From positions 42,734,804 to 42,798,803 of the forward strand of contig OZ034971.1 of assembly GCA_964030785.1 (NCBI GenBank): 64,000 nucleotides of DNA, read 5' to 3'. The notes under the pieces are model-generated. The model did not search any database. It had not been told where the DNA came from and saw only the letters and a list, made by a program, of their open reading frames with translations. Of this stretch, positions 61,800 through 64,000 are shown piece by piece (position 1 is the stretch's first letter; each line of letters begins with the position of its first letter). The translations under genes and the position numbers were made by a program. This stretch comes from Siderastrea siderea. Lineage: Eukaryota; Cnidaria; Anthozoa; Scleractinia; Rhizangiidae.

Positions 61800-64000
61800 G
61801 ACACCATTAGCAGTACCAAAGCGCAGATTTTGGTAGCAAAGCATTTGATGATCGCTCTTGTCAACTTTTTTATGAGAGTCCCACCCTACTGAGTCAGTGA
61901 CAGTATGATGTCAATAATCTTTCTCAAACAAGCCAAGCATCATAATATCTTAAATCTATGGCTCCGCCTAGCCTACCTTGCAGACAACTCAGAGCAAAGA
62001 AGAAAGGGACTTGGGGAGAGCAGCTGGGGTTGAGAAGGGCCTGGAGATAGAGTGGAGAGGAGGAGAAAGAGGAGCACTGGGACCAAAAATCTGTTGGTTG
62101 TTTTTTAAGTGCCAGTCTCCTTCAAGCTTGTCACACCTCCTTTCCTTCTTCCTAGGCCCATATGTGCATTACTTTTCTAATGCAGAGACCAAAAACAATG
62201 ACAACCAACTTTTAAGTTTTGAGGCTTTTTATTTTTCCCCATTTCTATTCACACTGGACGAAAAAAACCTTGAAGGCAAGGGGATAATAAGTTTAAATCA
62301 AAATAAGAGGATGGAGAGTGGATTATATTTCTATAAAAACTATTAAGAAATATCTTAGCTCAAAGTAAACTTGGTTTTCCAAGACTCTTGTTATATCACT
62401 TGGGGAGAGATTGATTTAGTGATCCAACAATCACATTTTTGTTTTAGTGGTATGTTTATTTTTCAATAATCTCATTTCTTCAAAGATGAAAAACTAAGAT
62501 TTGTGGAAAAGTGCTTTTTTAAAGTTCCTTTTAAGTATTATTGGTCAGATTAAAATTGATGCTTATCCTCCCTGGGGGGGGGGGGGGGGGGTACTCGAAA
62601 GAGTGTACATGGGGAGGCTCCTTTCTCAGGTTCAAACCTTACCCTTTCTAGCCTGTGTGCAGATGTCTTCTATTTTGAAGCAAAGGAAATAGGAGACATC
62701 TGCACACAGGCTCCACTCTTTTCATGTACTTACTTTTACTGAAAGGATACCTCTTCCATATAACTAGAACAAAAACTTTCTATTTTTTTATACCGCAAAG
62801 ATAAGCCTTAAACAGTAGATCATCATGGGTTTTTAGTCACTCAGTGGCTCCAATCTTTTGCATATTCACATGCGTATTCTCCTCACTGTTCTCTATATAC
62901 TTCTTATGTTACTAGTTGGGAGAGTTTGGTTAAACATCGAGGCATTTTATGTGTGGTGATCATTTCCTTTATTCTCATGACCTGTGTATTTGATCAGCTA
63001 GTGATATTGCGAGGAGAAATTAGATGCTTGTGACTGTTGGGGCTTAAAGGGTTAATATACTAAAATAACAAATTTCTCTATCCCTTCATACACTGTCAGC
63101 GCAAAAAGGGAACCCCTGTAGGGTGAAGCCTTCCCATAAAGAAAACTGTAGGGATTACACCCAGGGGGGTTAACCTGGAGCAACTTTTTGCCATCAGAAT
63201 TTGTATAGTTGTACTAAGTTAGACTGAAATCCAACAGAACTATATCACTACAGGGACCGAGGTTCATGTAAAATGCACTTATCTGTTATTTTATTTTCAA
63301 ACTTCTTGAGATAGATCTTTTTTGTTGTTGTTGTTGTAGGGAATAGAATATCAACTTTGTTATACTGTGACGACTGAGTATTCCCTTTTGCCTTAATTTT
63401 TTTGACTTAGTAAAGCAGAATGCAATAAAGAATCACTACCTTGTCTACTCAGGCATAATAACAATGCAGTGTTCTTACCAGGATTTTTGCCTTGGGGGGT
63501 CCCAGAAAACTCCTGCCTGATAAATAGGGGTCCTGCAGGAACTTGAAGTGCTCAAACAAATAACATGAGCCCACAATGCACTTGGTCAGTTATATGATCC
63601 ACGATGGTGGCCAAAATCATACTGAAGGAGCTGGGTTTGACTTGTGGACCAACGGAGCTTAAACTGGTTGAAGGCCTTAAAATGGTACTTCTGGTGCATT
63701 GTTTTCATTTAAGGACGTTCGTACGAAAACTTCGACAACAGATTTTTTTCATAGTTAGGCTACAGTCAGATAATGAGCTACCTATGTCAGAAATGCAAAA
63801 AAATTGGGGGTCACCAACTTCGTTTTCGAAATAAAGGGCGTTGAAAACTACCCCAATTTTGACACATCGGTCCTCGTAACTTGACATGGCCTCAGTGCTT
63901 GTTAGTTGAAAAATATCAAAAATGATTCGCTGTAGACCCACTTTCTCAATAAAATTTTATTTCAGTTGGTTTGTCAAGTAAATATTTTGAACCGGTGTTG
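61800..64000. other. Host non-coding DNA at the window end
   Basis: No supported gene. It contains an 18-base G run (about 62574-62591), a short palindromic element (62650-62712) and, near the end (from about 63709), TTAAGGACGTTCGTACG, which looks like the start of another TTAA-type repeat cut by the window edge. Confidence 0.45.
62650..62712. repeat. 63-bp palindromic element
   Basis: AGCCTGTGTGCAGATGTC and its inverse enclose a roughly 25-base loop. The AGCCTG/CAGGCT ends resemble those of the element at 36563-36685, so the two may be related. Confidence 0.6.

Overview
The window is animal nuclear DNA, most likely cnidarian (inferred from the MOCS1 exon, a metazoan-type U6 gene, a Penelope-like fragment and dense MITEs; no species is claimed). 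Its centrepiece is a complete 21.9 kb Maverick/Polinton (adintovirus-like) integrated virus at 10504-32415, set in a three-fold tandem repeat of host DNA.

Layout. (1) 1-53205 holds three copies of a roughly 12 kb host unit: copy A (1-10503 plus 32422-33471), copy B (33472-45839) and copy C (45840 to about 53205). Copy A has a 3.1 kb TTCAC/TTTAC satellite that is only about 60-75 bp in B and C. The units carry decayed multi-exon DDE-like transposase genes (families called T1, T2 and T3 here), a LINE 3' end, a 73-bp minisatellite, palindromic elements and several dated MITE insertions. (2) 10504-32415 is the Polinton: 323-bp terminal inverted repeats, a 6-bp target duplication (ATTGAG), and a matching empty site in copy B at 44450-44455. 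(3) About 53167-53273 is an intact U6 snRNA gene; in copy B the same U6 is broken exactly where the T1-containing segment begins. (4) 53283-64000 is ordinary host DNA with MITEs, a Penelope-like fragment and the terminal (MoaC) exon of MOCS1 at about 59460-60205.

Polinton gene plan. The minus strand carries protein-primed DNA polymerase B (11220-15326), then a phospholipase A2-like protein, several very basic small proteins, a membrane protein, a Gly/RGG-rich protein, the packaging ATPase, a tRNA-like gene, an adenain-type cysteine protease, the double-jelly-roll major capsid protein, more basic core-like proteins, two paralogous capsid-accessory proteins, an integrase with chromodomain and a GRF zinc-finger protein. 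Plus-strand genes are an acidic coiled-coil protein and a D-rich/R-rich repeat protein next to PolB, a SLOG-fold protein behind a CArG/CCAAT promoter, and a tight three-gene cassette at the right end (two small paralogs and a RING-like protein). All core genes look open and intact. The protease is expected to process capsid and core precursors; a repeated QRGG motif in the small basic proteins suggests its cleavage sites. Host-type promoter signals (CRE, CCAAT, E-box, CArG, TATA) are unusually clear and repeat in the TIRs and in two bidirectional promoters that are inverted duplicates of each other.

Limits: everything here is by eye; family names rest on recognised motifs, and identities between repeat copies were not computed.
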